From Cylindrotheca closterium (taxonomy: Eukaryota > Bacillariophyta > Bacillariophyceae > Bacillariales > Bacillariaceae): 64,000 bases of DNA. The position numbers and the translations under genes are program-made. The stretch is taken from positions 71,083 through 135,082 of the forward strand of contig CAKOGP040000001.1 in NCBI GenBank assembly GCA_933822405.4, in the 5' to 3' direction. The notes under the pieces were generated by a model that did not search any database, had not been told where the DNA came from, and was given only the letters and a program-made list of their open reading frames with translations. Positions 1-10,771 of the stretch are shown in pieces (position 1 is the stretch's first letter; each line of letters begins with the position of its first letter).

Positions 1-614
1 TGGTATTTGCCGTAATGGCCCAAATGAGAGGGGCGCAAGGAAACGTAAGAAGCAAAGTGTTTGGATGATTGTGGTTTGTGCTAGCGCTCATTGTATCACC
101 AAACTGAATTTCTCACCAAACTGGTTTCTATCCATACTATGACTCATTGCAGTACATTCATTTGTACGATGTCCGAAACTTTGGGGGCGGTGCCTTTTCC
201 GAAATGAAAGTGGAAGCATCGGCCGTCCAACAAGCGATGCAAACGCAACGAGTTACTACCAATCCCTCAAATCAACCGATTACGTTCAAGACTATGGACT
301 TTAATATGAGCGGCAATCGAATCTTGATTGAAGCAGATCCCGGTCTTACCATTGTCTTGGATGGGTACAACGGAACCGTCCAACGCATCTTTCAAAGCAA
401 GGAAGGAAACCCAACCGCTGCTTGCTTTACTCCCGACGATCAATCAGTGCTGATTGCCAATGATTCTGCAAAGGTAGATTGTTGGAACATTCAGTCGGGA
501 ACAGTCGTGAAGACACTGGAGGGACACATGGGACCTGTGGGAGCAGTTGTGTGCAACCCGAAGTACTCACAGATTGCTTCCTCCTGTACGAATACATGTC
601 TCTGGATATGGTAG
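1..614 (+). CDS. WDR82: WDR82/Swd2-like WD40 protein, 3' part
   Basis: C-terminal part of a WD-repeat protein of the WDR82/Swd2 family, the WD subunit of the SET1/COMPASS H3K4 methyltransferase and of a PP1 phosphatase complex in the nucleus. The window opens inside an exon (frame starts at base 3: VFAVMAQMRGAQGN) that ends at 44 before a GTAAGA donor. The next exon starts at 153 after TTGCAG (YIHLYDVRN), phase 0, so a 108-bp intron lies at 45-152. The joined order FAV..MRG..IHLYDVR, then TMDFNMSGN, LDGYNGTV, ACFTPDDQ, GPVGAVVCNPKY and a final SSCTNTCLWIW matches the last WD blades and C terminus of WDR82. The 5' part lies outside the window, so the start is unknown. Confidence is high for the family and good for the intron. 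Confidence 0.85.
45..152 (+). other. intron in WDR82-like gene
   Basis: Phase-0 GT-AG intron (GTAAGA to TTGCAG), 108 bp, placed by joining the family-conserved sequence on both sides. Confidence 0.7.
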
Positions 615-842
615 AATCGCGAGCATAGATAAATAAATCAAGGAAGAATGCAATGCAAGTAATCAAACTAGACGTAGCCTAAAATATTGCCAAATAACAT
701 GATTCAGCAATCGCTCAAACATTCTGACAACAACAATTTGTAGTTCCAACCACTGTTCTATTTCTATTATTTTGCTACACTTGTGTTGGAGCGAAATGAT
801 ACAAGCCACGTACACCATCGTTCACGTACCATCAACGGCACT

Positions 843-2342
843 TTAGTCTCGTAGGAGCTTTTTGTAATCTCCAATGGCTTCCGCTTCTCGCAATCGATAT
901 CCCAAGACAAGTTGCCACAACGAAAGTTGTTGCAGAGCATTACCAGGAATAACCATTTGCATCTCTGACTTTTCTTTGTTGGAAGGTTTCTTCTTTCCCT
1001 TTCCACTCTCGCCTCCTTCCAGTACGAATTTGACCAGCTTCTTCATGGTGTCAACCACCTCAGGGCTGATACCATCAGTAAGGGTCGAAACATCACCATC
1101 GTGTGCAGCAATGAATTGCGTAATGTCCATGGATTCAGCACCTGGAGATAGTATGCCACCCATCAAATCTTTGGGGATCTCGCCTTTTGCTAGACTGAGC
1201 TCTGCTTTCAGTATTTCAGCTTCGTCCTGAAGCGCTTCCATGTACTCCTTGGCATCAACTTCTACAATCATTCCATTCTCAAGCTCGATATCGATGGTAC
1301 CGGATACATCAGTACTGATGTCGATCATTTCATCCTCATCTTCGTCATCGTCGTCGTCCAAATCATCGCTCTGACCACTCAACAATCGAGACCCAGCAAC
1401 CTTTTCCTCCGGCTGGATAACAAAGGCAGCGCCCAGGCCCTTTTCAAATTCACCCCAACTAATTCTTCCATCGTTGTTTTGATCAAAGTAGTTCATAAAG
1501 GCCTCAGTTTCATAGGCAGGGGCATCACCCTCGTAGACTTTTTCAAACAAGGAGACAATTTCAGTAACTTCAATGAATCCAGAATTATCCTTGTCCAACT
1601 TGTCAAAGGCATCCTTGTAGTCTTTAAGACTTCTCTTTCCTTGAAGATTCAATACATCCTTGAGTGCCAAAACGTATTCGGCATTCCGAAACATATATCC
1701 CGTCATCTGCAGTTGAAAACATAGTGAACCAATCTTGTCACCGCTTGCCTTGACAACCGTCTCAATACCAGATGAGGGTGTAGCTAGGCCTCCCAATAAA
1801 CTGCCGACGGCTCCTGACATGGCTTGAACTGTTTTTGGATCGGCCGATTGAACAAATTCTCCAATGAGCATGTTGGGCTGTTTCTCACTCATGATGCGAA
1901 AGAGTGCTTGGGAGGGTTGTTTGGACAAGCCAGACTCAACGTCTTCTACTCGTTGCCGCAGTTTGCCAATCGCACCGCCCCAGTCCAACTTAGTTTCACT
2001 CAAATCAGCATTCCTTCGAGTGATTGAGGAAGCATATGCTTCTGTAGCAGTTTCATTACTAGTAGTATCGAGAAATTCGGAAGCTGCCAGCGCTTCGTAA
2101 GGGTCTTCCGCCAGTTCGTCTTCGTCTTCTTCGTCATCTTCCACGGATGTCATACGACGAATCATCACCCTAGATGGTTTTATTAAAGCTGTAGCTTCCA
2201 TGTTTCGAGCCCGAAGTAGCGACGCTAGACCTCCTCCCCAGTGGAAGGAAGTTGGCATTATTGAGAAAGCATTTGCACATGAGATGGCATGCATCAGCAT
2301 GACAGCGACAGTTCTTAGGATAACTGCAGTCTGAGAATTCAT
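843..2342 (-). CDS. plastid-targeted EF-hand protein
   Basis: Single-exon gene for a 499-residue protein. I start at the ATG at 2342 because it is followed at once by a signal peptide (MNSQTAVILRTVAVMLMHA) and an ANAF|S site, the diatom plastid-targeting motif; an in-frame ATG 17 codons upstream would bury that signal. Two consecutive EF-hands are visible in the middle: DKDNSGFIEVTEI and DQNNDGRISWGEF, both with the standard acidic positions and Gly at loop position 6, so calcium binding is expected. The region around them is acidic (a D/E run near residue 330), and the C terminus is Lys-rich then hydrophobic. Probable stromal calcium sensor or calcium-regulated factor; the partner is unknown. 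The C-terminal half matches no family I recognise. Its 3' end faces the WDR82-like gene across about 230 bp. Confidence 0.75.
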   Translation of the reverse strand: MNSQTAVILRTVAVMLMHAISCANAFSIMPTSFHWGGGLASLLRARNMEATALIKPSRVMIRRMTSVEDDEEDEDELAEDPYEALAASEFLDTTSNETATEAYASSITRRNADLSETKLDWGGAIGKLRQRVEDVESGLSKQPSQALFRIMSEKQPNMLIGEFVQSADPKTVQAMSGAVGSLLGGLATPSSGIETVVKASGDKIGSLCFQLQMTGYMFRNAEYVLALKDVLNLQGKRSLKDYKDAFDKLDKDNSGFIEVTEIVSLFEKVYEGDAPAYETEAFMNYFDQNNDGRISWGEFEKGLGAAFVIQPEEKVAGSRLLSGQSDDLDDDDDEDEDEMIDISTDVSGTIDIELENGMIVEVDAKEYMEALQDEAEILKAELSLAKGEIPKDLMGGILSPGAESMDITQFIAAHDGDVSTLTDGISPEVVDTMKKLVKFVLEGGESGKGKKKPSNKEKSEMQMVIPGNALQQLSLWQLVLGYRLREAEAIGDYKKLLRD

Positions 2343-2878
2343 CTTGGATTTTGTATGATATGATGCGTGCAGATTGCGTGGTCTGAAGAGCAACGACTGA
2401 AGTATGATTCAATCGCGTGACTTTCTTGTCTTCGTAACGAACAAAAGTTGACAATTTTGAATTCTCTTGTTGTTACTAAAGAATAAGCTGACGAAAGAAA
2501 AGACTTGAGCAGAACTTCTATCGATCTCTTCGAATCCGAACTGCTTTGATTGGCTGTGATCGGCCGCCACGTGGCACGAACATCGATCCAAAATTTATCG
2601 TGCTTTCCCCCGGAAATATGAGGGGAGGGGTGGTGGTGGTGGTGGGTTCATGCCAATAGTATCGTATTATCATACCATCCTGTGACACTCTACCGGTACT
2701 CGCCTAATCTATAAATGTAATATATATTATAGTATTAAGTAATGCTGGTAATCCGTTCTATCTTTGTAAAGGCTATCGCTAGTCCTATAGACCTTCTTCA
2801 AACATTGGTATAATTACAGGCATTATGATCATATCATGCTGAACACCAAAATAATTAAAGCACAGAATGATCATCGCC
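2343..2878. other. intergenic, upstream of EF-hand gene
   Basis: About 540 bp between the start of the EF-hand gene and the 3' end of the dehydrogenase gene, both on the minus strand. It holds a G/T-rich simple repeat (GGGAGGGG then GGT units, about 2620-2646) and an AT-rich stretch near 2710-2735. No ORF or RNA gene seen; it should contain the EF-hand gene promoter and 5' UTR. Confidence 0.4.
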
Positions 2879-3865
2879 CTAAGCACGGAATGGGGCCACA
2901 GCTTCGGTACTGGTCTTCCATAACATTTCAATGGCCTTGGCATTGGTTTCATATTCCTTTGGTGGGTTGGGCACAGCCGGTCCTTTCGTTCCAGAATTCT
3001 TGGGCCCGTACAAGACTCCAGATTCAGCAGATGGATCCATCATACCCTTCATGAGACCCATGGCACCATCTTCTGCTGTCTGAATCATCAATGGACCGAC
3101 GACTTTCAACGCAGTATTCCAAAAGAACCCATAGTTCAAGTGGTTATCAAGCCCTGTAGAAGAACCACCAGGGTGGGCACTAATGGCGCGGATCTTTGAT
3201 CCAGATTCCTTCAGTTTGTTGTGGAGTCCGTACATATGTACCGAGTTGGCGAGCTTGGTCTGGAAGTAGCGATCGTAGCAGGCACCAGACAGCATACCAA
3301 GTGAATCTCCGCCCAAGTTTCCACCGTTCTTGCCAAAATACTTTGCTTCGAGACCTTTGTCTGGGGTTGTGCATAGGTCACGTCCCATGCTCGAGTGAGT
3401 TACAATCCGGGCGTCACCGTGAGCAGCAGCTCCGGCTTCAAGCAAGGGCATGAGTTCCTCCACGATGAGGAAATGAGAAAGATGGTTGGTTTGCATTTGG
3501 GTGTCATAACCGTCGACAGTGGCCTTGTCGACAGTGGCCATGATCCCGGCATTGCAAGCAAGGCAATAAATGCTGGAATACTTGCTCTTGATCTCAGCGA
3601 TGGCATTTTTGACAGACTCGAAGCTTTGCAAGTCGCACTCGATGGGTACGAACTTGCCTTCTGGATACTCGTCTTTCATGGCTGCCAAAGACTTGGTGGA
3701 ACGCTCAGACTTGCGGTTGAGAAGAAGCACTTCACCGCCTAGCTTGGCGACGGTTTTCGCAGCACAATTGCCCGTTCCAGAAGTTGTTCCGGTTATGACA
3801 AAGACCTTACCGCTGACATCAGGAAGTCCTTTAACGAACTTTGGGTATAGCTTTGTCTTGACCAT
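2879..3865 (-). CDS. short-chain dehydrogenase/reductase
   Basis: 328-residue single-exon NAD(P)-dependent oxidoreductase of the classical SDR fold. Visible motifs in order: the dinucleotide-binding TGTTSGTG (residues ~26-33), ECDLQ after the third strand, the NAGIM stabilising motif (~110), catalytic Ser in THSSMGRD, and the catalytic YFQTK (Tyr-x-x-x-Lys). The N terminus lacks an obvious targeting peptide, suggesting a cytosolic enzyme. Overall layout (long insert between the Ser and Tyr motifs, SAHPGG after the Lys) resembles the retinol dehydrogenase/WW-domain oxidoreductase/protochlorophyllide-reductase-like branch; the substrate cannot be read from sequence. The ATG is followed by MVKTKLYPKFVKG and preceded by an A-rich leader. 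It is divergent from the PIP kinase gene. Confidence 0.85.
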   Translation of the reverse strand: MVKTKLYPKFVKGLPDVSGKVFVITGTTSGTGNCAAKTVAKLGGEVLLLNRKSERSTKSLAAMKDEYPEGKFVPIECDLQSFESVKNAIAEIKSKYSSIYCLACNAGIMATVDKATVDGYDTQMQTNHLSHFLIVEELMPLLEAGAAAHGDARIVTHSSMGRDLCTTPDKGLEAKYFGKNGGNLGGDSLGMLSGACYDRYFQTKLANSVHMYGLHNKLKESGSKIRAISAHPGGSSTGLDNHLNYGFFWNTALKVVGPLMIQTAEDGAMGLMKGMMDPSAESGVLYGPKNSGTKGPAVPNPPKEYETNAKAIEMLWKTSTEAVAPFRA

Positions 3866-4459
3866 TTTTTAAAAATTGAAGATGGACCAGTAGATAATAG
3901 AAAAGGTGGCTGTGATGTTTGTTTTTGTGAGAGAAAGTCGTCCTTTCGCAGATGAGCTTCTGCTTGTTCTTAGTTGTTCCAAGAATATGGTTGTTCCATT
4001 TTGGGCGTCGGGCTACCGATACTACTCCGATACGAGTACGCACCCCATTAGTGCTCCTCGCAGTACTTGGTACCAGGTATGGTACCTGTAAAACAACCCC
4101 AGATTGAAGATACGCGTAACAGGTCCCACATTAGTGCTCCTCGCAGTAAAACAAAAAACTACCCCAGATTCAAGTATGCTCTCGCACCCTGATGCGAGAC
4201 GGTACAGTACCGGTATGCGCTGGTACGTTTACTTACGAAAATCAATCTGAGAGCTGTGAAATGCTCAAGGGGAAGTGCAAAAGGGGAAAGGTTGATTCAA
4301 TCCCCGCAAAGTGAAACAATCCATCAACTTCAAACAAGAAGTTGCCAATTCCACTATGACAACGTCGTGTGAATTGCCGCAATTGCAGACAGCGTAACCA
4401 ACAATAGAAAGGAGATATTAGGAAACAAGTAGAGGGGTAATAGTCTGCAAGTTAGAAGT
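3866..4459. promoter_or_regulatory. divergent intergenic region (SDR / PIP kinase)
   Basis: About 590 bp between two divergent starts, presumably holding both promoters. It contains an imperfect tandem duplication with an 83-bp period (the 19-mer ATTAGTGCTCCTCGCAGTA at 4047-4065 and again at 4130-4148, followed in each copy by an ACCCCAGATT segment) and a dyad GGTACC-AGGTAT-GGTACC at 4069-4086. No coding potential seen. Confidence 0.45.
4047..4165. repeat. imperfect 83-bp-period tandem duplication
   Basis: Two copies of ATTAGTGCTCCTCGCAGTA start at 4047 and 4130, each followed by AAAC..ACCCCAGATT at a shifted distance. The first copy has an insertion carrying the GGTACC inverted repeat. Confidence 0.6.
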
Positions 4460-6663
4460 ATGTGGTTGGATCTAGCCCTCAAAGGTATCGGCCTTGCCTC
4501 CACGATCATTGCAACCTTGCGAGCTGGATCTCGATTGGCCTTTCTCGCTGAGCACGATGCCATCGGAATCCTGGAAGGTCCCACAATCACACGCCCGTCT
4601 ATCAACGAAAGTGACAAGGAAAATGAGAGTGGTGCATCCTTGTTTGAAATTTCCGAAGCCTTCCGACACTGTGTTCGATTGAGTTTTGCACCTCATTATT
4701 ACCACAATGTGCAGTTTCAACAGCCAGTTTCAGCCGTGGTAGAGCCATATCCATTGTCAGGGCGACATCATCCAGATATTCAGCAAGGTTATGACGAAGC
4801 AGATGGAATTGAAAAGAAGGAGACAATACAAGAAAGAACGGAGGTAATAGCAGCAATGCTTGAAGGTGCCAATTCAACTCTAAACCAAACTTTATCCGAT
4901 ATGAATGATGCAGCCTTGTTGGAGTACGACGAAACTACCAGCAACGAGAAAGCGCCAATAGAATCCACAATATATTCCTTTTCCAGACGACTAGCTTTTG
5001 CCGCCAATCCACTCAACGGGGCCCGTGTCATTGCTTCTTGGATTCCACCTGCAATCCAACAATCGCAGCAATACCTGGTGGCAACGCCAAAGCTGGCTTC
5101 CTTTTATGCCAAAAAAGCCCTTCACAAAGCACCAAGTGACGATGAAAAGGACAATCTCATGTCAGGTAGGTCTCTTTTGGTATGTATTTTCTATGCTGGG
5201 ATTGATTCATTCAACCAAGTTCATTGATCCAATACTTCTTCAAATTTTTAAATGCAGAGTGGGACCATGGTTCTTCTACGGAAGCAGAAATAGAATACCA
5301 AACATCGTTCGGAAAAGAAAATGTAGCAGAACTTTCCGTCTTTTGCCCAGAGGCCTTTGCCAATCTCCGTTCCACATTTGGAATCTCGGAAGATTCATAT
5401 CGCAATTCCATTTTTGGATCAGGCCCATTCGTTTCCTTCCAGAGCAACTCCAAGGGTGCAGCAAGAGTGGGTGGAGTTTTCTTCTTCACACGAGATGGTG
5501 CATACATGATCAAAACGATCAAGGTACGTGTGTTGAGACTGAAGAATCAGATGCGGAGCCTGTTTCTGAAGACTTCGTAGCACCTGCCGCACACGACGCT
5601 CACGTCTCTCTTACTTCGCACATGAACAGACAGAAGAAGCCAAAACCTTTTTGGAAATGTTGCCAAAGTACCATCATCACATGAAACGATTTGCGAGGAC
5701 ATCGCTACTGACACGATTCTGTGGCATGTACGGTGTCCGAATACACGAAAAAGGCTCTCTGGACAGGGGTCAATTGCATACATTTGTCGTCATGAATGCA
5801 GTCTTTCCTGCCGAGGCCTCAAACTTTGTGTCGGAACGATATGACTTGAAGGGAAGCACCGTTGGAAGAGAAGTATCGGAGGAGGAATTGGAAAGAAAGG
5901 GTCGGGATGCCGTTTTGAAGGACTTGGACTTGGCTCGGGAGGTCGATTTGGTGCGATCGCTTCAAACCGAAAGCAATTCAGGCGAATATGGATTTACTAT
6001 TGGAGCCACAGCCAAGGCTGGTGAGTGGCCTCTGTTTGGCCCATGTGTAGCCTCGTTGACCATGCTAGTCTAACAAAATATTTTGTATCAGCCTTGTTAA
6101 GTCAATTACGAGAAGACGTGCGGTTGTTGGTCGACTGTGGAGTCATGGATTACAGTCTGTTGGTGGGTGTCGTGAATATGGCAGGAAAACACAAGCAAGC
6201 CAAATACACAACCGAAGCCTTGTTGGCAATGCAGAAACAAGGGATTCAATTGGATCGCCTCGAAGCTCCTCCACCCAGCAAGAGGCTGGATAAGCAAGCC
6301 CTTTCTTTCTTGGGGACTCCACTTCGATTGCTTTTGGCACCTCCCACATCGGTTGTACGACAGGCTTGGTATATGACTCAAAACACACTTTCCTCGGTGA
6401 TCACACTTCCCCTTCCGTATTATGGTTCTGGAAACTGTGTTGTTGATGGTGGGTCGTATGCTATCATGCACGGAAAACGACGAGGTGAACGTGCCCTCTA
6501 TTACATGGGACTGATAGACTTTCTTCAACCTTGGACCACGAGGAAACGAATCGAACGGAAATTAAAGGGATTGGCGGGCTACGACACTGCTGCAGTCAGT
6601 TGTGTAGATCCTGAAGCATACGCCGAACGGTTCCTGGAATTCTTAGACGCTAACATATCATAA
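4460..6663 (+). CDS. phosphatidylinositol phosphate kinase (PIPK)
   Basis: Four-exon gene, 644 residues: exons 4460-5165, 5258-5523, 5630-6020 and 6092-6663, all with GT-AG borders (GTAGGT, GTACGT, GTGAGT donors) and consistent phases 1/0/1. It phosphorylates phosphatidylinositol phosphates at membranes; the 4-phosphate 5-kinase type is most likely. Exon 2 holds the start of the kinase core (CPEAFANLR, SGPFVSF, then FFFTRDGAYMIKTIK with the ATP-binding Lys). Exon 3 continues with FLEMLPKYHHHMKR and the YDLKGSTVGR loop. Exon 4 has MDYSLLVGV (the metal-binding DYSLL) and ends with YYMGLIDFLQPW and the VDPEAYAERFLEFL helix. The N-terminal ~200 residues are divergent with no MORN repeats. A ~160-residue insert between MDYSLLVGV and the C-terminal part is typical of PIPKs and divergent. 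The 3' end lies 45 bp from the convergent acyltransferase gene. Confidence 0.92.
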
Positions 6664-6708
6664 ATTCATTCGAAAACATTATACAATGGTTACGTTCCAC
6701 ATGCACAT

Positions 6709-8940
6709 TTACTTGTCTTTTTTGTCCCCACTCTGGCCGTCTTGTGGCGCATTATCATCAGGTGTCATATCTTTCAATCGAGCACTTGACAGTCTCGACC
6801 GCTCTTGAATTTGTTGCCAGTTCAACTCCTTCCCATAGTAAATCTCTCCCAATGCTGGACCGACCTTCTTGATAAAGGCTCTGAGATCCACTTGAAGCTG
6901 CCTTCGAGTCGCAGGCAATGCTCGTAGTTTTCTTCGCGATGACGGGAACAAGCGCTTGTAATAGGGTCGAATATCATTGAAAGTGACCATTCCAGCTTCG
7001 GTAGCGATGATTCCCATGTAAGCAAAAACAGGAAGGGAAACAATGAATAGCCCAATAGTCGGTCCATCCAGATCCGTGAATACCGAAAGGACCAAGAAAT
7101 AGAATAACCACAAACTTGGAATCGCAACGATGCAGAAGAGAACCTTTTCCGTTAACATGACATCATATGCTCGGACCTTCACCTTTGACTTTGCCAGCAG
7201 CTTTTTGCGACGACGTTCCGAATAGATTCCAGCCAACAATCCAACAGGAAGATTCAAGAATAGCGTTGGGATGGCTGCGAGCAACAGCAATATCATGATA
7301 TGTACCAACTGATATGGGATTCTGAGGATTCCCAAAACATCATCTGGCTCCAATTCCTTCACGTCACTTTTCTCACGGTCAAGAGCGGGGATCTGGTAGT
7401 CACGAATACCAAGGTCTCGGAGCTCCTTTTGATAGGCAATCATTCGTTGTTGAAGATCCAACCATCTTTCTGGGGGATCGCCTTGTGTCAAAAGAGAAAG
7501 CATCTTATAACCCTCCGCAAAACGACGGGCCATATCTTGCTTTTCTTTACCCTGGAGACCTTTGCGCTGATATAGTCGACGAGCCGTATGAATCAGCTGC
7601 AGACTTTCATAGTCTGGAGTCGCCACAATAACCGACCGCATGCTATCTTGAATTCGATCCAATAGTTCGTTACAGACTCGTCGCTTGTTGGCACCACCTT
7701 CTTTGTAGTCCTTTAGTGTCGATGGATCGATATATATGGGCTGGCCAAACTCAACAGTGGCTCTGCCTCTCCAACGATGAGAACGAAAGTAGTTCAATCC
7801 AACAGGCACAATGGGAACGTTCAGGTCATCCTTTTCCAGGGAAGAATACGCAATCAATGCGACTCCAACCTTGAGTGGCAATAGATCAGTTCGGTCATGA
7901 CTACCACCCTCCGGAAAGATACCGATACATCCACCACTAGCCAATTTATCGAGAACCTTTCCATAAACATCCTTCTGGTCGATCTTTTTCAGGATATCAA
8001 AGGTATTTGGTTCCGTCTTGGTGAAGACCTTTTCGTATTCTGCTGGTGGAACATCACTTCCATCCACAATCACGTTTCCGTCATCCAACAATTCTGTAAC
8101 TTTGACACCAATGGCAGTTCCAGTTGGACGAATCTTGTCACCAATCTTGAGTTGTTCGGTAAACACTGTATCCGTACCCGCTACGGTCATAATTAACGTA
8201 TTGGCGCCCTCTGAAAGAGCCTGATCCTTGGTAAAAACCACCTTGCCTGTTCCAGAAATTGCTGAATCCTGGGCACGCTTGACTGGAACGACATCCAATG
8301 CCCAGGCCAAATCTCCAATGATCCGACGTTTGTAACTTGCGTCTGCCATTAAGTAAGAAACCCGATGACTACAAGTCGAAAGCAAGGTAACTGCATCAAT
8401 GAATTGATTCGCATGGTTGACGGTAAAGATAATGGGCCCATGCCTTGGCAGTTTGTCTCGACCAATCACTTCGACTTCTCGGAAAAATATACTCAAAATG
8501 GAATGAAAAAAGATGCGGACGGAATAGTATAGGAGCTTCTTGAATTCGGTAACCCAAATGTACAGGGATAGTAGCATGCAAACCATGACAATGTGCCAGG
8601 GCGCCACCGAGGGAAACACATGAAGAAAGACCTTAACGGGGCTACGAGTTTGGAAAGCAGTGAGGTGTGAAGTGAGTCGTCAGAGACATCAAGTTTATAG
8701 ATGAATTGAAGCAAGGAACAACAAAAACTCACTTGATATGATCCACTGTCAATACAATAATACCACCCAGCACTCCGAGCTGTGTCTTGGTAAAATCAAC
8801 ATGCGACAGATGAGTTTCTGGGGCCCTGCAGCATTGAATTAAATTGGAAATGACCAAAGAAGTGTGCGTGAGAGAAACGTTCACGACACAATGACACTTT
8901 ATTCCACGGTCTGCAGTACGGAAGCAAAGGCTTACCTCAT
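6709..8940 (-). CDS. glycerol-3-phosphate acyltransferase, GPT2/SCT1 type
   Basis: 676-residue membrane acyltransferase of glycerolipid synthesis, likely in the ER. The PlsC fold is shown by VNHANQFIDAV (HX5D form, as in yeast Gpt2/Sct1) near residue 108 and FPEGGSHDRTDLLPLK near 250; the insert between the two is also as in the fungal GPAT/DHAPAT enzymes. Several hydrophobic helices lie at the N terminus and around residues 480-590. The largest ORF begins with GTG, not ATG. Splicing two upstream exons in frame gives a complete N terminus: exon 1 is only 5 nt (ATGAG, 8936-8940), exon 2 is 8733-8825, and exon 3 is 6709-8641. Introns run 8642-8732 and 8826-8935, with GTGAGT and GTAAGC donors. 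The resulting leader MRAPETHLSHVDFTKTQ runs into a hydrophobic helix. The acyltransferase call is strong; the micro-exon start is inferred. Confidence 0.85.
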
Positions 8941-9353
8941 GATTCTATGCTGTTAAAAAGATAGGCTCAAAGCAAGTCTATCGCTATGATCCACTGTGAG
9001 TGCTGTTGAAATTGATTTGATGGAGATTGAAGCTTGGAACGAACAAACAGCTTGTGGAATTGTTTGGTCGCTATCGTATTCTGATTTCTGATGGATGTTC
9101 CGAAAAGTTTGGCTTCGACTTCAAACATCAAAAACGAACCCGGAGCCATTTGTAGAAAAGCGGATTGATTCAAATATGGAGTGACGCGCTGACGTTACAA
9201 TTGGTCAAAGGGGTCGACTGCTTGCGTCATCATCAAAGAGGGCGCAAGAAACGCGCAACTGCCCATCACATCACATCAAAGTGAAATGATCAGAATATGA
9301 AAGGTGCACAAAACAGAACCTCCACCCATCACAATACAACCCTCCATTTCAAC
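8941..9353. promoter_or_regulatory. divergent intergenic region (GPAT / DUF1823-like)
   Basis: About 410 bp separating two divergent starts. A TGACGTTA sequence (CRE-like half site) lies near 9190. No coding potential beyond short chance ORFs. Confidence 0.35.
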
Positions 9354-10271
9354 ATGAAACCTTCGATTTCTATCTTTCTCCTGTCAAGCTTCCTTCTCCA
9401 CGACGGATCTGCCTTTGTCAGCGTGCCATCACGTTCCATTTCAAGACAAACCTTTTTGCAAGCCGAGGCTCCTTCTGAACAGCCACCAGCATCAGCAAAC
9501 GAACCAAAACCGGCCCAACCCAAGGCAGTCATTTTGGATCCCTACCTTCCTGCAGCAGACCCCAAATACAAAGTCACTGGAAAGGTAGGAGGAGGAGACT
9601 TTATCGTTTCCAGAAGTGGTGGTCCTACGGACGAAGAATTGACCGACGAGAATTTGTACCGTATCATCGAACGCAAGGCGAGTGATTTGGAAGTCAATAC
9701 ATTGGTGTGGAAGTGCTTGGGATACCGTTTTGACGGCCAAGAGTGGGCACCAGAAGAAGTATTTCCCAAGTGGAAGGACCGTTTTCCGGAACCTCCAGAT
9801 TTTATCGGTATGCAACGCATGTACTCCAAGGAGATTGATGGACCGTGTCTTCGAAATAACCAGTCGCTGGTGCGATCCATCCCGGCAGAAAACAAGGACA
9901 GTTATTTGAAAAAGCACATGATGCCATTTGGATTCACAGGATACAAGGTAATTCTACTACGTGGAGGATGGGCCCGTGGCTTTCATCTACATTTTGTTCT
10001 TTTTGTCTGACACTCTTGTCATCTTTGTTGTTGCTTGTGGCTTCTTCCGTATCCAAACACAAAGGTTTCCGAATTGACTCCCAACTTGACTCGTCGGGCG
10101 CAATGCACCAATTGGTTGTTATTCTACCGCGAAGAACTTTATGGATACACAGTAGAAGAACTAAGAGAACGCAGACGCCTCAAACAAGAACAACAAGAGA
10201 AGGAACGTTTGGTGCGGATAGAAAAGGGAGAAGAAGAAGAATGGAAACCACCAGTGAAGGAAGTCTTTTAA
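9354..10271 (+). CDS. plastid-targeted DUF1823-like protein
   Basis: Two-exon gene (9354-9947, 10065-10271; intron GTAATT..AAAG, phase 0) for 266 residues. The ATG at 9354 starts a signal peptide (MKPSISIFLLSSFLLHDG) ending in SAF|VSVP, a diatom plastid-targeting motif, followed by a transit-like Ser/Arg stretch. The mature part has ELTDENLYRIIERKASDLE, LVWKCLGYRFD, PEPPDFIG, RSIPAENK, FGFTGYKV then SELTPNLTRRAQCTNWLLFY across the exon junction. This order matches what I know of the cyanobacterial/plastid DUF1823 family (recalled, not searched), whose function is unknown. The C terminus is a charged helix (RERRRLKQEQQEKERL). Continuity of GYK|VSELTP over the splice supports the intron. Confidence 0.75.
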
Positions 10272-10507
10272 AAAAATGTTTGGGCTGGATGTAATGAGGA
10301 TGTTTGGCGACGTCCCGATATAGGAATGCGATGTGATTATACTGCCGGGAATATATCCTTTTGCTGCCATTTGAAATTCGCAGCAAGTATGTAGAGTCAT
10401 ATGAATATTGTAGATATTAGTGAAGCAAAACAGTAAATACCAAAAACAAAAACCCTAATTAAGTTCACATTCAGCTGGTCCCAGACTGGTCCCAACAAAC
10501 TGATATA

Positions 10508-10634
10508 TTTACTCCATTATACCATCTCCATATAGTCACTTTTCGGTTGAACTTCTCCTCCTTGTCCAGACTCGATCTTTTGCTTCTCTGGGAGCGTCTC
10601 TGGCATAAAGATTAGGTAGACAAGTGTTGGAACC
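10508..10634. repeat. 127-bp direct repeat, left copy
   Basis: Identical to 10645-10771 by eye. It duplicates the last ~118 coding bases of the MFS gene and its stop, and ends exactly where the Ns begin. Best explained as an unmerged contig overlap. Confidence 0.85.
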
Positions 10635-10644
10635 NNNNNNNNNN
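10635..10644. other. assembly gap (10 N)
   Basis: Ten ambiguous bases placed exactly between two identical 127-bp sequences, so the gap size is a placeholder and probably not real. Confidence 0.95.
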
Positions 10645-10771
10645 TTTACTCCATTATACCATCTCCATATAGTCACTTTTCGGTTGAACTTCTCCTCCTT
10701 GTCCAGACTCGATCTTTTGCTTCTCTGGGAGCGTCTCTGGCATAAAGATTAGGTAGACAAGTGTTGGAACC
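10645..10771. repeat. 127-bp direct repeat, right copy
   Basis: Second copy of the 10508-10634 sequence; this one is continuous with the MFS transporter gene. Confidence 0.85.

Larger units (their letters stand above)
10272..10653. other. intergenic with assembly gap
   Basis: About 380 bp between two convergent genes. It holds ten Ns (10635-10644) and the left copy of a 127-bp duplication of the MFS gene 3' end. Apart from that copy it looks non-coding; the sequence TTCAGCTGGTCCCAGACTGG lies near 10471. Confidence 0.6.
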
